6,374 nt of DNA from Microbacteriaceae bacterium (GCA_025463665.1 JAODAY010000330.1:1-6374), one strand, 5' to 3'. Positions 1-5,869 are shown, numbered from the stretch's first letter. The notes: generated by a model from the sequence alone, not told the origin. Numbers and translations: made by a program.

Positions 1-756
1 ACGAACAGGCTGCGCCGCGTCGACCGCTGGATCTCCGCGTTGCCCGCGCTGCGCCACGCTCACGATCCGCTCGTCGTCGACCTCGGATACGGTGCATCCG
101 CCACCACGAGCCTCGAACTGCACCACCGTCTCGGCCTCGTGCGCCCGGGCACCGAGGTGATCGGCATCGAGATCGATCCTGCGCGGGTGCGGCGCGCATC
201 TCTTTCGGCGAAGCAGGGTCTGAGTTTTCGGCTCGGCGGCTTCGAAGTGCCACTCCCCGCTGGTCGGCGCGCGACGGTGATCCGCGCACTCAATGTGTTG
301 CGCCAGTACGACGAGTCGCAGGTGCTCGAGAACTGGCACCGTCTCGTTGACAGACTGCAACCCGGCGGCGTTCTGATCGAAGGCACCTGCAATGAGCTCG
401 GCCGGGTCGCCTGCTGGGCGGATGTCACGGCCGCCGGCCCCCAGAGCCTCACCGTGAGCCTCCGCCTCGACGAGCTCGACCGTCCCTCGATCGTCGCGGA
501 GCGGCTGCCCAAGGTGCTCATCCACCGCAACGTGCCGGGCGAGAAGGTGCATGCCCTGCTCCTCGCTCTCGACAAGCACTGGCAGCACAACGCTGCCCTC
601 GCGATCTACGCCCCGAGCCAACGGTGGATTGCGACGGTGCAGGGGCTTGTGACCGACGGCTGGCCGGTGCTCGGCACGAGATCCCGATGGCGGCTCGGCG
701 AAGTCACCGTGGCCTGGCACGCCGTCGAGCCGCTCGGCTTCGACTGGGGCCGCTGA
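1..756 (+). CDS. Class I SAM-dependent methyltransferase, 5' end cut off by the window
   Basis: The reading frame is open from the first base, so the true start lies upstream. The leading residues (TNRLRRVDRWI, bases 1-33) read like an ordinary part of the protein, so the TTG at 40 is not the likely start. The Rossmann-fold SAM site is visible: glycine-rich motif I VVDLGYGASATT (about bases 73-108), then VIGIEIDPARV, whose acidic residue at the end of strand beta-2 would bind the SAM ribose. A later LIEGTCNELGRVACW segment matches, from memory, a motif of an actinobacterial methyltransferase family with unassigned substrate. The protein is predicted soluble and cytoplasmic. The acceptor molecule cannot be told from the sequence. 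The gene ends in TGA and converges on the minus-strand FUSC gene 38 bp away. The methyltransferase class is secure; the specific role is unknown. Confidence 0.88.
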   Translation, partial: TNRLRRVDRWISALPALRHAHDPLVVDLGYGASATTSLELHHRLGLVRPGTEVIGIEIDPARVRRASLSAKQGLSFRLGGFEVPLPAGRRATVIRALNVLRQYDESQVLENWHRLVDRLQPGGVLIEGTCNELGRVACWADVTAAGPQSLTVSLRLDELDRPSIVAERLPKVLIHRNVPGEKVHALLLALDKHWQHNAALAIYAPSQRWIATVQGLVTDGWPVLGTRSRWRLGEVTVAWHAVEPLGFDWGR

Positions 757-767
757 GCGATCACGGC

Positions 768-795
768 GGCGGGCACGACGCCACGCGTGCCTGCC
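768..795. terminator. Hairpin between convergent stop codons, candidate terminator
   Basis: GGCGGGCACG (768-777) pairs with CGTGCCTGCC (786-795) across an 8-base loop, giving 10 pairs including one G-U in the plus-strand transcript. In the minus-strand transcript the same position becomes an A-C mismatch, so the structure is better for the methyltransferase mRNA. It fills almost the whole space between the two convergent genes and touches the last base of the FUSC stop codon. No U-tract follows, which is common for actinobacterial terminators. The function is inferred from position and pairing only. Confidence 0.5.
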
Positions 796-1907
796 TACAC
801 CTCGGGCAACAGCGAGCGGGCGACCTCAGGGCTGCGACCGCTCGCGACGAGCAGGTCGACTACAAGCGGCCGGGTGAGCAGCACGATGATCGTCTCGGTC
901 ACGGGAGCGTTCGGCACGATCACGGCCGGGTCGAGCCTCGGGGCGAGTCGCTCAAGGGCGACGGCGGCCTGCTCGGCCCGGGCTGGGGAGTCGACGCTCT
1001 GCCCGAGCAGGGCGACGGCCGCGGCGATGCCCCCGAGCAGCTGCGCGAGTTCCGGCCGCGGAACGCCGTCCCGCAGCAGGAACGACACCCTCCTGTCGAT
1101 CACCCGGAGGTGTCTGGCGGCGAGGTCGAGCCCCGTGAGCACTCGCGACTGGTGACGGAGCGCGGGCAGGTGTCCGCGCAGGAACGGGGAGATGCGAGAG
1201 ATCGAGAGGGCGCTGTCGAGCGACGACGTCCACTCCTCGATGACCGGCTGGGTGCGGCGCGCGCGTTCGACCGCGAGCTGGGCGGCGGACTCGTCGCCGT
1301 CGCGCAAGCCGTCCAGCAGCGCCGCGAACGACTCGGCGAGGATCGATGACAGCCGCCCCGCGTCGCGCATGGCGATGCCGCGCGGGTCGCGCGGCACGAG
1401 CGCCGTGACGAGCAGCGCGACGGCGCCCCCGACCAGACCGTCGACGCTGCGCGTCAGCACCCCGTCGGGCGCGGGCAGCAACACGACGAGCATCGACTGC
1501 AGCCCGGCGGCCGTCGCGAAGGCGGCGCTCGGCGACAGCAGCCGCGCCATGATGAAGGTGAGCATCAGGATGACGGCGAGCTGCCACACTCCCCCGCCGA
1601 GCAGGGTGAACAGCACCTCGCTGAACAGGATGCCGATGAGGATTCCGACCACGGTGTCGAAGACGCGGCGCGGCCGGGCGTCGCGCGCGAAGCCGAGCGA
1701 CGCGATCACCACGGTGATCGCGAGCAGCGGTCTGGCGTGCCCGAGCACGTAGTGCGCGAAGGAATAACTCGCGATGACGCCGACGACGATCTGCAGCGCG
1801 GCGGGCAGCGACGTCCACACGCGCGAGACGGCGATCTTGAGGTCGAGCCGTCTGCGCATGCTCCGCTCGAACCGGCGCAGCCTGTCGGCCGGTGTGGCTT
1901 CGGTCAC
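795..1907 (-). CDS. FUSC family (aromatic acid exporter-like) membrane protein
   Basis: This 370-aa protein has an N-terminal membrane half and a soluble C-terminal half. Hydrophobic spans lie at about residues 36-55, 60-74, 84-103, 107-124, 128-145 and 155-171, and the RVFDTVVGILIGI stretch (81-93) resembles the conserved helix of FUSC domains. Residues 175-370 are charged, helical and probably cytoplasmic. FUSC proteins are related to the AaeB efflux subunits of Gram-negative bacteria; the substrate in actinobacteria is generally unknown. The start is a GTG 6 bp after the ygfZ stop, with no strong Shine-Dalgarno, so translation may depend on coupling to ygfZ. An ATG at residue 17 is a possible alternative start. 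The gene is last in the operon and ends in TAG. Family assignment is fairly sure; transport function is inferred. Confidence 0.85.
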   Translation of the reverse strand: MTEATPADRLRRFERSMRRRLDLKIAVSRVWTSLPAALQIVVGVIASYSFAHYVLGHARPLLAITVVIASLGFARDARPRRVFDTVVGILIGILFSEVLFTLLGGGVWQLAVILMLTFIMARLLSPSAAFATAAGLQSMLVVLLPAPDGVLTRSVDGLVGGAVALLVTALVPRDPRGIAMRDAGRLSSILAESFAALLDGLRDGDESAAQLAVERARRTQPVIEEWTSSLDSALSISRISPFLRGHLPALRHQSRVLTGLDLAARHLRVIDRRVSFLLRDGVPRPELAQLLGGIAAAVALLGQSVDSPARAEQAAVALERLAPRLDPAVIVPNAPVTETIIVLLTRPLVVDLLVASGRSPEVARSLLPEV

Positions 1908-1913
1908 CGCGGG

Positions 1914-2999
1914 TCAGCGGCGAACGGCGCCGAGGCGCGGCAGCCGCGGCACGTCGACGGCGGCGCCCGCCGTGCGCGGAACGATGATCTCCTGCGCGGC
2001 GGAGATGCGGATGCCGTCACTCGTGACGACGAGGGGGGCATCGTGGTCGACGCTGCGCTTGATCACCGCGAGCGCGATCGGCCCCAGCTCGTAATGCCGG
2101 GCGGCCGACGTGACCGTGCCGATCGTGGCATCCGGGGCAGCGGAGTCGAGAAGCGCGATCGGGTCGCCCGCCGCGGGCAGCACCCCGTCTGACCCGTCGA
2201 GGTGCAGCATCACGAGCCGGCGCGGCGGGTGCCCGAGGTTGTGCACCTTCGCGACCGTCTCCTGGCCGCGGTAGCAGCCCTTGCTGAGGTGCAGGGCCGA
2301 GCGCAGCCAGTCCAGCTCGTGCGGAATGGTCTTCTCGTCGCCCTCCGTCGCGAGCCGCGGGCGCCACGCCGCGATGCGCAGCGCCTCGAGCGCGAGGGTG
2401 CCGGCGACGGGCAGGGCGGATGCCGCGGCGAGTGCCGCGGCATCGAGAAGCCGCTCACTGTAGGTGAACTGCGCGCCCGGATGCTCGGCTACGGCCGCGT
2501 ACTGGTGGCCGCCCGGTGCGACCGTGGCCCAGGAGTCGCGCCAGACGAGCGGGACCCCGTTCGGTGCCGCGACGTCGAGCACCGGTTCGCCGAGCGTTCC
2601 GACCGTGACGAAGTCGGCCGAACGGTCGTCGACCTCGACGCGCATCATGAAGCGCATGCGGTTCAGCCAGGCGATCAGGCCCTCTGCTTCGCCGTCGTCG
2701 ACGAGGAGCCAGGTGGTGACACCGTCGTCGACGACGCGCATCGCGTATTCGAGTCGGCCGTTGACGTCGAGCTGCAGCGTCTCGCTCGAGTCGCCCGGCC
2801 GCAGGCCCTTGATCGCCTGCGAGGTGAGCGAGTCGAGCCAGCCCAGCCGGTCGGGTCCGGTGACCGTCACGACGCCGCGGTCCGACAGGTCGACGATCGC
2901 CTGCCCCGCCGCGAGGAGCTACTGCTCGCCGAGCGGGTTGCCGTAGTGCTGCGGCGGACTGCCCACGGCGCCGGGCAGTGCCTCGAATTCACTCGACAC
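1914..2999 (-). pseudogene. ygfZ: YgfZ-type folate-binding protein, interrupted by an in-frame TAG at codon 27
   Basis: YgfZ/GcvT-like proteins bind tetrahydrofolate and help assemble or repair Fe-S enzymes. The family signature KGCYRGQE is at 2282-2259 (residues 240-247 of the full frame), and the GcvT-like fold is present from VTVTGPDRLGWLDSLTSQ onward. The likely original start is the GTG at 2999, preceded by GGGGAG (3013-3008) with an 8-base gap and overlapping the upstream gene's TGA by 11 bp. From there the frame reads VSSEFEALPGAVGSPPQHYG, then NPLGEQ, then TAG (2921-2919), then LLAAGQAIVDLSDRGVV, continuing without another stop to 1914. Both flanks look family-typical, so the TAG probably replaced a sense codon such as CAG. 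A restart at the GTG at 2870 (318 aa) would lose the first strand and helix and has no visible Shine-Dalgarno. Family assignment is very secure; whether the gene is dead, mis-sequenced or read through is open. Confidence 0.8.
2919..2921 (-). other. Premature amber codon inside ygfZ
   Basis: The plus strand reads cta here, which is TAG in the ygfZ frame at codon 27 counted from the GTG at 2999. It sits between GEQ and LLAAGQ, where relatives from memory carry an Arg or Gln. One C-to-T change from CAG would create it. No other stop or frameshift is seen in the 361-codon frame. Confidence 0.9.
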
Positions 3000-3600
3000 G
3001 GGTGAGGCTCCCCGACGAGTGGGTGCGCAGGTCCTGGCCGAGGGCGGCGATGTCCCACGCCCAGAGCAGCTTGCTGTCGACGAGGCCGTACAGTCGCGTC
3101 GCTGCGGTGTACTCCTTGGCACTCGCGGTACGCATCACCGCGTCGGTCGCGAGGTCGATGCGCGGGCCCTTGATCTGGCCGACGTACAACTCGCTCACTC
3201 CGAGCGGGTGCACGAGCGAGACCTCGATGTCGAAGCCGCCGTCGGAGTTGCGCAGTTCCTCGACCGCCTGGGCACTCGAGTACGGCCTGTCACCGATGCC
3301 CGGAAGCATGCCGGGGCCGGCGTCGCCGGTGTGGGACGGGCGGCTGAGTCGCCAGTAGCCGGTCTCGACGACATGCGGCATCGGCTGGTCGTTCGAACCC
3401 GTGGCTCCGAGCGACCAGGTGTACGAGGAGTAGTTGAGGTAGGGCAACCCGTCATGGGTGAAGCTCAGGCGCTGGCCGAACTCGTGCTCGCGCACCTCGT
3501 CGCCGACGACGTAGTGCACGATGCCTGTTCCCTCCCAGAGCCCGATGAGCCAGGAGAGCGGAACGAGCTCGGAGGGCAGTTCGGAGTTGAGCTCAATCAC
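2989..3600 (-). CDS. Nitrobindin-like / FABP-family beta-barrel protein (possible haem-binding peroxynitrite isomerase)
   Basis: This 203-aa protein matches the actinobacterial nitrobindin (THAP4-type, FABP-like) family. The N-terminal G-x-W-x-G-x-G motif is GLWEGTG (residues 20-26), followed by a predicted beta-rich barrel with ETGYWR (79-84) and GVSELYVGQIKGPRIDL (134-150). His194 in LRTHSSGSL aligns with the proximal haem ligand near the C-terminus of M. tuberculosis Rv2717c. Characterised members bind ferric haem and isomerise peroxynitrite to nitrate; the haem state here is inferred. The protein is about 40 residues longer than Rv2717c, mainly through loops around 63-76 and 88-110. It has no signal peptide, so it should be cytoplasmic. 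The start is a GTG 14 bp after the small membrane ORF, with a weak GTGGGG Shine-Dalgarno; the stop overlaps the ygfZ start by 11 bp. Confidence 0.87.
   Translation of the reverse strand: MIELNSELPSELVPLSWLIGLWEGTGIVHYVVGDEVREHEFGQRLSFTHDGLPYLNYSSYTWSLGATGSNDQPMPHVVETGYWRLSRPSHTGDAGPGMLPGIGDRPYSSAQAVEELRNSDGGFDIEVSLVHPLGVSELYVGQIKGPRIDLATDAVMRTASAKEYTAATRLYGLVDSKLLWAWDIAALGQDLRTHSSGSLTRVE
3008..3013 (-). promoter_or_regulatory. Ribosome binding site that supports the upstream ygfZ start
   Basis: On the minus strand this reads GGGGAG, 8 bases before the GTG at 2999-2997. It lies inside the 3' end of the nitrobindin-like gene. It favours the upstream start, and hence the view that the stop at codon 27 interrupts the gene. 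The downstream GTG at 2870 has nothing comparable. Confidence 0.6.
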
Positions 3601-3614
3601 GCGTGCCCCACTTG

Positions 3615-3725
3615 TCAGCGCTGGCCGCGGTACAGGTTGTAGAGCACCACTATCGAGGTGAAACCGATTGCAAGACTTGCCAGAATAAGCAGCCCGGTGA
3701 AGAAGAGTTCCAACGCGATGACCAT
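3615..3725 (-). CDS. Small single-pass membrane protein, 36 aa, head of the operon
   Basis: The minus strand from ATG 3725 reads MVIALELFFTGLLILASLAI, then GFTSIVVLYNLYRGQR, then TGA. Residues 6-29 form one hydrophobic helix, and the C-terminal R-G-Q-R would sit in the cytoplasm by the positive-inside rule. I do not recognise a family. Support for its being real: a leaderless-type -10 TAGGCT exactly 6 bases before the ATG, a clean membrane-helix composition, and a position 14 bp upstream of the nitrobindin-like gene on the same strand. Its codons are less GC-rich (GCA, AGT, ATA, CTT, TTG) than those of the neighbours. It may be a membrane anchor or regulator for an operon product, but this is a guess. 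It is short enough to be missed by most gene finders. Confidence 0.68.
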   Translation of the reverse strand: MVIALELFFTGLLILASLAIGFTSIVVLYNLYRGQR

Positions 3726-3731
3726 GAGCCC

Positions 3732-3737
3732 AGCCTA
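3732..3737 (-). promoter_or_regulatory. Leaderless-type -10 element for the small-ORF/nitrobindin/ygfZ/FUSC operon
   Basis: On the minus strand this is TAGGCT, matching the actinobacterial TANNNT -10. It lies 6 bases before the ATG at 3725, so transcription would begin at or next to the start codon, and no Shine-Dalgarno is seen. A -35 at 17-base spacing (3760-3755, ATGCGA) is weak. The 100-bp gap 3726-3825 holds nothing else I can support. Confidence 0.5.
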
Positions 3738-3825
3738 TCGGCGAAACGATCGGCTCGCATGGGCGACTCGCGACGCGCCTGACGGGGACGAGCGCCGGGC
3801 CGAAGGAGACGGGCCAGGCGGCGGG

Positions 3826-4080
3826 TCAGACGGCGACGAGGACCGCCGTCGCGAGAGCGAGGATGACGAGCGACCCGCCGGTGCTCGCCATGACTCTGAC
3901 CACGAAACCATCTTTGCGACGGATGGCCAGCTGGATGACGAAGGCGCTGATGATTGTCGCTGCGAAGACGATCGGCACCCAGGTCAGGTAGTCCGCGGGC
4001 GCGGAAATCACCCCGATGAGAACCGCGCCGATGATCGCGATGGCCCACACGGGAAGAATGCTTGTCAGCTGCCAGGTCAC
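3826..4080 (-). CDS. Hypothetical three-span membrane protein, 84 aa
   Basis: This is a small integral membrane protein with hydrophobic helices at about residues 8-26, 34-53 and 66-84. A positively charged loop RRKDGFVVR (54-62) between helices 2 and 3 should face the cytoplasm, which places the N-terminus there too and the C-terminus outside. I do not recognise a named domain, though similar short proteins next to glnR in related genomes seem familiar. The start is a GTG with no Shine-Dalgarno but with TAAGAT six bases upstream, consistent with a leaderless mRNA. The gene is divergent from glnR with 51 bp between the two starts and ends in TGA 100 bp before the next operon. Overlapping longer frames on both strands here lack membrane character and look like shadows. 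The function is unknown. Confidence 0.75.
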   Translation of the reverse strand: MTWQLTSILPVWAIAIIGAVLIGVISAPADYLTWVPIVFAATIISAFVIQLAIRRKDGFVVRVMASTGGSLVILALATAVLVAV

Positions 4081-4086
4081 AAAGCA

Positions 4087-4092
4087 ATCTTA
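4087..4092 (-). promoter_or_regulatory. Leaderless-type -10 element of the 84-aa membrane protein gene
   Basis: The minus strand reads TAAGAT, six bases before the GTG at 4080-4078, the same geometry as the TAGGCT/ATG pair at 3737-3725. The -35 region at 17-base spacing (CTGCCG, 4115-4110) matches TTGACA at only three positions. Confidence 0.5.
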
Positions 4093-4101
4093 AGGCGCTT
4101 G

Positions 4102-4107
4102 TAGACT
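4102..4107 (+). promoter_or_regulatory. Candidate -10 element of glnR
   Basis: TAGACT fits TANNNT and would give a start site near 4113-4115, with a leader of about 17-20 bases carrying the ribosome binding site. The -35 is weak: GTCACA at 4076-4081 matches 4 of 6 but its 20-base spacer is too long. Together with the opposing TAAGAT this makes a compact divergent promoter. Confidence 0.4.
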
Positions 4108-4122
4108 GACGGCAGGCACTTT

Positions 4123-4127
4123 GGAGG
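4123..4127 (+). promoter_or_regulatory. Strong but closely spaced ribosome binding site of glnR
   Basis: GGAGG is followed by only four bases (ACGC) before the GTG at 4132. The core is very good but the spacing is shorter than the usual 5-9. No other in-frame start lies nearby, and the protein's family-typical beginning AQLLILTSA supports this GTG. Confidence 0.6.
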
Positions 4128-4131
4128 ACGC

Positions 4132-4827
4132 GTGGCGCAGCTGCTTATCCTGACCTCTGCGGGCGACGATGACGTACTCCCTGCATTGGGACTTCTGAGT
4201 CATAAAACCAGGCAAATCCCGGCCGAGCCGGCATCGCTCATCAACGCGCCCACCAGCGACGTCATCTTCATCGATGCCCGCCAGGATCTGGCCAGTTCCA
4301 AGTCGCTCTGCAAGATCCTGCACACGACGGGCGTGACTGTTCCGCTCATCCTCGTGCTCACTGAGGGCGGCCTCACTGCCGTGAGCGCCGAATGGGGCGT
4401 CGACGATGTCATTCTCGAGGGCGCCGGACCGGCTGAGGCTGACGCCCGCATCCGACTCGCGATCGGTCGCCAGGCGCAAGACAAGTCGGGCAACAACAAG
4501 ATCCAGGCCTCCGGTGTGGTGATCGACGAGGCCAGCTACTCGGCGAAGGTGCACGGCCGCCCGCTCGACCTCACCTTCAAGGAGTTCGAACTGCTGCGCT
4601 TCCTCGCCGCCCACCCCTCCCGGGTTTTCACGCGCGAGCAGTTGCTCAGCGAGGTGTGGGGCTACGACTACTTCGGCGGCACCCGCACCGTCGACGTGCA
4701 CGTCAGGCGGCTGCGCGCGAAACTCGGCGACCTCGAGTCCCTCATCGGCACCGTGCGCAACGTCGGCTACCGTTTCAACGTCTACGACGACGACAATGAA
4801 CGATTCCCCGCTCCCGTCGCCGGCTGA
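4132..4827 (+). CDS. glnR: GlnR-type orphan OmpR-family response regulator
   Basis: GlnR is the global transcription regulator of nitrogen uptake and assimilation in actinobacteria (targets such as glnA, amtB and nir genes). This 231-aa protein has a receiver-like domain (about 1-113) and a winged-helix DNA-binding domain (about 125-216). GlnR marks are [20 protein letters not shown] at the N-terminus, DARQDL (48-53), [20 protein letters not shown] and the [12 protein letters not shown] segment. Asp48 aligns with Asp50 of Streptomyces GlnR, but the acidic pair after strand 1 is replaced by T-S-A, as in GlnR, so phosphorelay control is unlikely. In the DNA-binding domain, [31 protein letters not shown] and the recognition helix [16 protein letters not shown] are all intact. 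No sensor kinase gene is adjacent. The 3' end overlaps mshD by 32 bp, the same order as Rv0818-Rv0819 in M. tuberculosis. Confidence 0.92.
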   Translation: MAQLLILTSAGDDDVLPALGLLSHKTRQIPAEPASLINAPTSDVIFIDARQDLASSKSLCKILHTTGVTVPLILVLTEGGLTAVSAEWGVDDVILEGAGPAEADARIRLAIGRQAQDKSGNNKIQASGVVIDEASYSAKVHGRPLDLTFKEFELLRFLAAHPSRVFTREQLLSEVWGYDYFGGTRTVDVHVRRLRAKLGDLESLIGTVRNVGYRFNVYDDDNERFPAPVAG

Positions 4828-5773
4828 CCCCACGGCGACAGCGGTGCGGCAACTCGCCGAGCGCCCCGACTGGCTCGACGCCCTGATCGAGGGCGCGACC
4901 TCGACCGATGCCCAGCCGCCGTTCTCCGACGGCAGCCTCGTCGACCTGCGCGCGGGCCGGCGCAGTGTCCTTGCCATCGGCGACGCCGCGGCGGCCCTCA
5001 TCACGACCGACGCGGGAGACGGGCGCGAAGCCGAGTTCGTCGTCGCTCCGGATGCCCGTTGCCGAGGCCGCGGCACCGAGATGCTCGCGGCGCTGCTCGA
5101 GCGCTCCCCCGGCGGGCTGCTCGTCTGGGCGCACGGAGACCATCCCGCCGCGAGGCGTCTCGCGGAACGTCACGGCCTCACCGCAGCGCGCGAGCTGCTG
5201 CAGTTGCGCGCCGCCATCCAGTCCGAGCCGAAGGGCGCGGCCCACCCGGAGGGCGCGGCCCACCCGGAGGGCGCCATCACACCAGGCGCACCGGCCGGTG
5301 CGAACGGCCCGCGCATCGAGACCCTGCGCCTGGGCCGCGACGAAGACGCCTGGCTCGGCCTCAACGCGCGCGCCTTCGCGTCGCACCCCGAGCAGGGCCG
5401 CGTGACGCGCGACGACCTCGACGCCCTCATGGCCGAACCGTGGTTCGACCCACAGGACTTTCTGCTCGAGCGCGACGGCGACGAACTGACCGGTTTCTGC
5501 TGGCTCAAGGTGGAGGGCGGCATCGGCGAGTTCTACGTCGTCGGGGTCTCGCCCGACCGGCAGGGCCAGGGAATCGGCCGCAGGCTCGTCGCGGCGGGGC
5601 TCGCGCGGCTCGCGGCTCGCGGCATCCACACTGCGAGCCTCTACGTCGAGGCAGACAACACGGCGGCCGTGCGGCTCTACCGGTCGTTCGGCTTCACCGA
5701 CCACTCGATCGACATCCAGTACGCGAGCCGCGCGGCCGCGGGACGGCTTGCCCAGGCCCCGGCGACAGCGTGA
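4796..5773 (+). CDS. mshD: Mycothiol synthase (tandem-GNAT acetyltransferase)
   Basis: MshD acetylates Cys-GlcN-Ins with acetyl-CoA, the last step in making mycothiol, the main low-molecular-weight thiol of actinobacteria. This 325-aa protein has two GNAT domains. The N-terminal one (about 15-140) has a degenerate acetyl-CoA loop, [13 protein letters not shown] (84-96). The C-terminal one (about 172-310) is the likely catalytic half, with [10 protein letters not shown] (231-240), [20 protein letters not shown] (244-263, canonical Q-x-x-G-x-G), [19 protein letters not shown] (282-300) and the closing IDIQYA. These segments align well with M. tuberculosis MshD from memory (315 aa). The ATG lies inside glnR with no Shine-Dalgarno, so translational coupling is likely. 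The interdomain linker carries a duplicated six-residue repeat. The protein is cytoplasmic. Identity is very secure. Confidence 0.93.
   Translation: MNDSPLPSPADPTATAVRQLAERPDWLDALIEGATSTDAQPPFSDGSLVDLRAGRRSVLAIGDAAAALITTDAGDGREAEFVVAPDARCRGRGTEMLAALLERSPGGLLVWAHGDHPAARRLAERHGLTAARELLQLRAAIQSEPKGAAHPEGAAHPEGAITPGAPAGANGPRIETLRLGRDEDAWLGLNARAFASHPEQGRVTRDDLDALMAEPWFDPQDFLLERDGDELTGFCWLKVEGGIGEFYVVGVSPDRQGQGIGRRLVAAGLARLAARGIHTASLYVEADNTAAVRLYRSFGFTDHSIDIQYASRAAAGRLAQAPATA
5233..5274 (+). repeat. 18-bp tandem repeat in the mshD interdomain linker
   Basis: The unit GGGCGCGGCCCACCCGGA occurs perfectly at 5233-5250 and 5251-5268, followed by a partial third copy GGGCGC (5269-5274). Each unit keeps frame and encodes G-A-A-H-P-E, lengthening the linker between the two GNAT domains (residues 147-160). 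It looks like a recent slippage duplication that a flexible linker tolerates. Confidence 0.92.
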
Positions 5774-5847
5774 GCGCGCGCCGCGCCCGCTCCGCCCGAT
5801 ACTGGGCGCAGGGCCGGGCACCACGCTCTCCCGCCGAAGCCGAATTG

Positions 5848-5869
5848 GTTGATCCGTCGTTCACAAGAG
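5848..5869 (+). promoter_or_regulatory. Possible PHO box upstream of ppk1
   Basis: Two adjacent 11-base units begin with GTT: GTTGATCCGTC (5848-5858) and GTTCACAAGAG (5859-5869). The Streptomyces PhoP direct-repeat unit begins GTTCACC; these match it at 5 of 7 and 6 of 7 bases. The site ends 17 bases before the ppk1 ATG. PhoP control of ppk is known in Streptomyces; control here is inferred from two imperfect units only. Confidence 0.3.

Noticed and set aside
624..1349. Plus-strand open frame (241 aa) running from the methyltransferase into the antisense of FUSC
   Set aside because: It starts inside one gene in another frame and continues antisense to FUSC; its composition is typical of a shadow.
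1914..2870. GTG at 2870 as the normal start of a 318-aa YgfZ
   Set aside because: It has no Shine-Dalgarno, it would delete the family-conserved IVDLSDRGVV segment, and the upstream frame with its own ribosome binding site encodes the expected N-terminus. It remains possible only as a rescue start.
2202..3005. Plus-strand open frame (267 aa) opposite ygfZ
   Set aside because: It is antisense to the KGCYRGQE-containing frame and has no recognisable motif.
4076..4131. GlnR autoregulatory box in the glnR promoter
   Set aside because: GTCAC at 4076-4080 resembles half of a GlnR site, but no GAAAC-like partner follows at the expected spacing.
4090..5076. Long minus-strand open frame (328 aa) opposite glnR and mshD
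   Set aside because: It is antisense to two securely identified genes, low in complexity, and rich in residues expected from reverse-strand reading of high-GC codons; it is a shadow.
5783..5809. GC-rich inverted repeats after mshD (GCGCCC with GGGCGC, or CGCCC with GGGCG) as a terminator
   Set aside because: The stems are only 5-6 bp, the pairings compete with each other, there is no U-tract, and such pairs are common by chance at this GC content.
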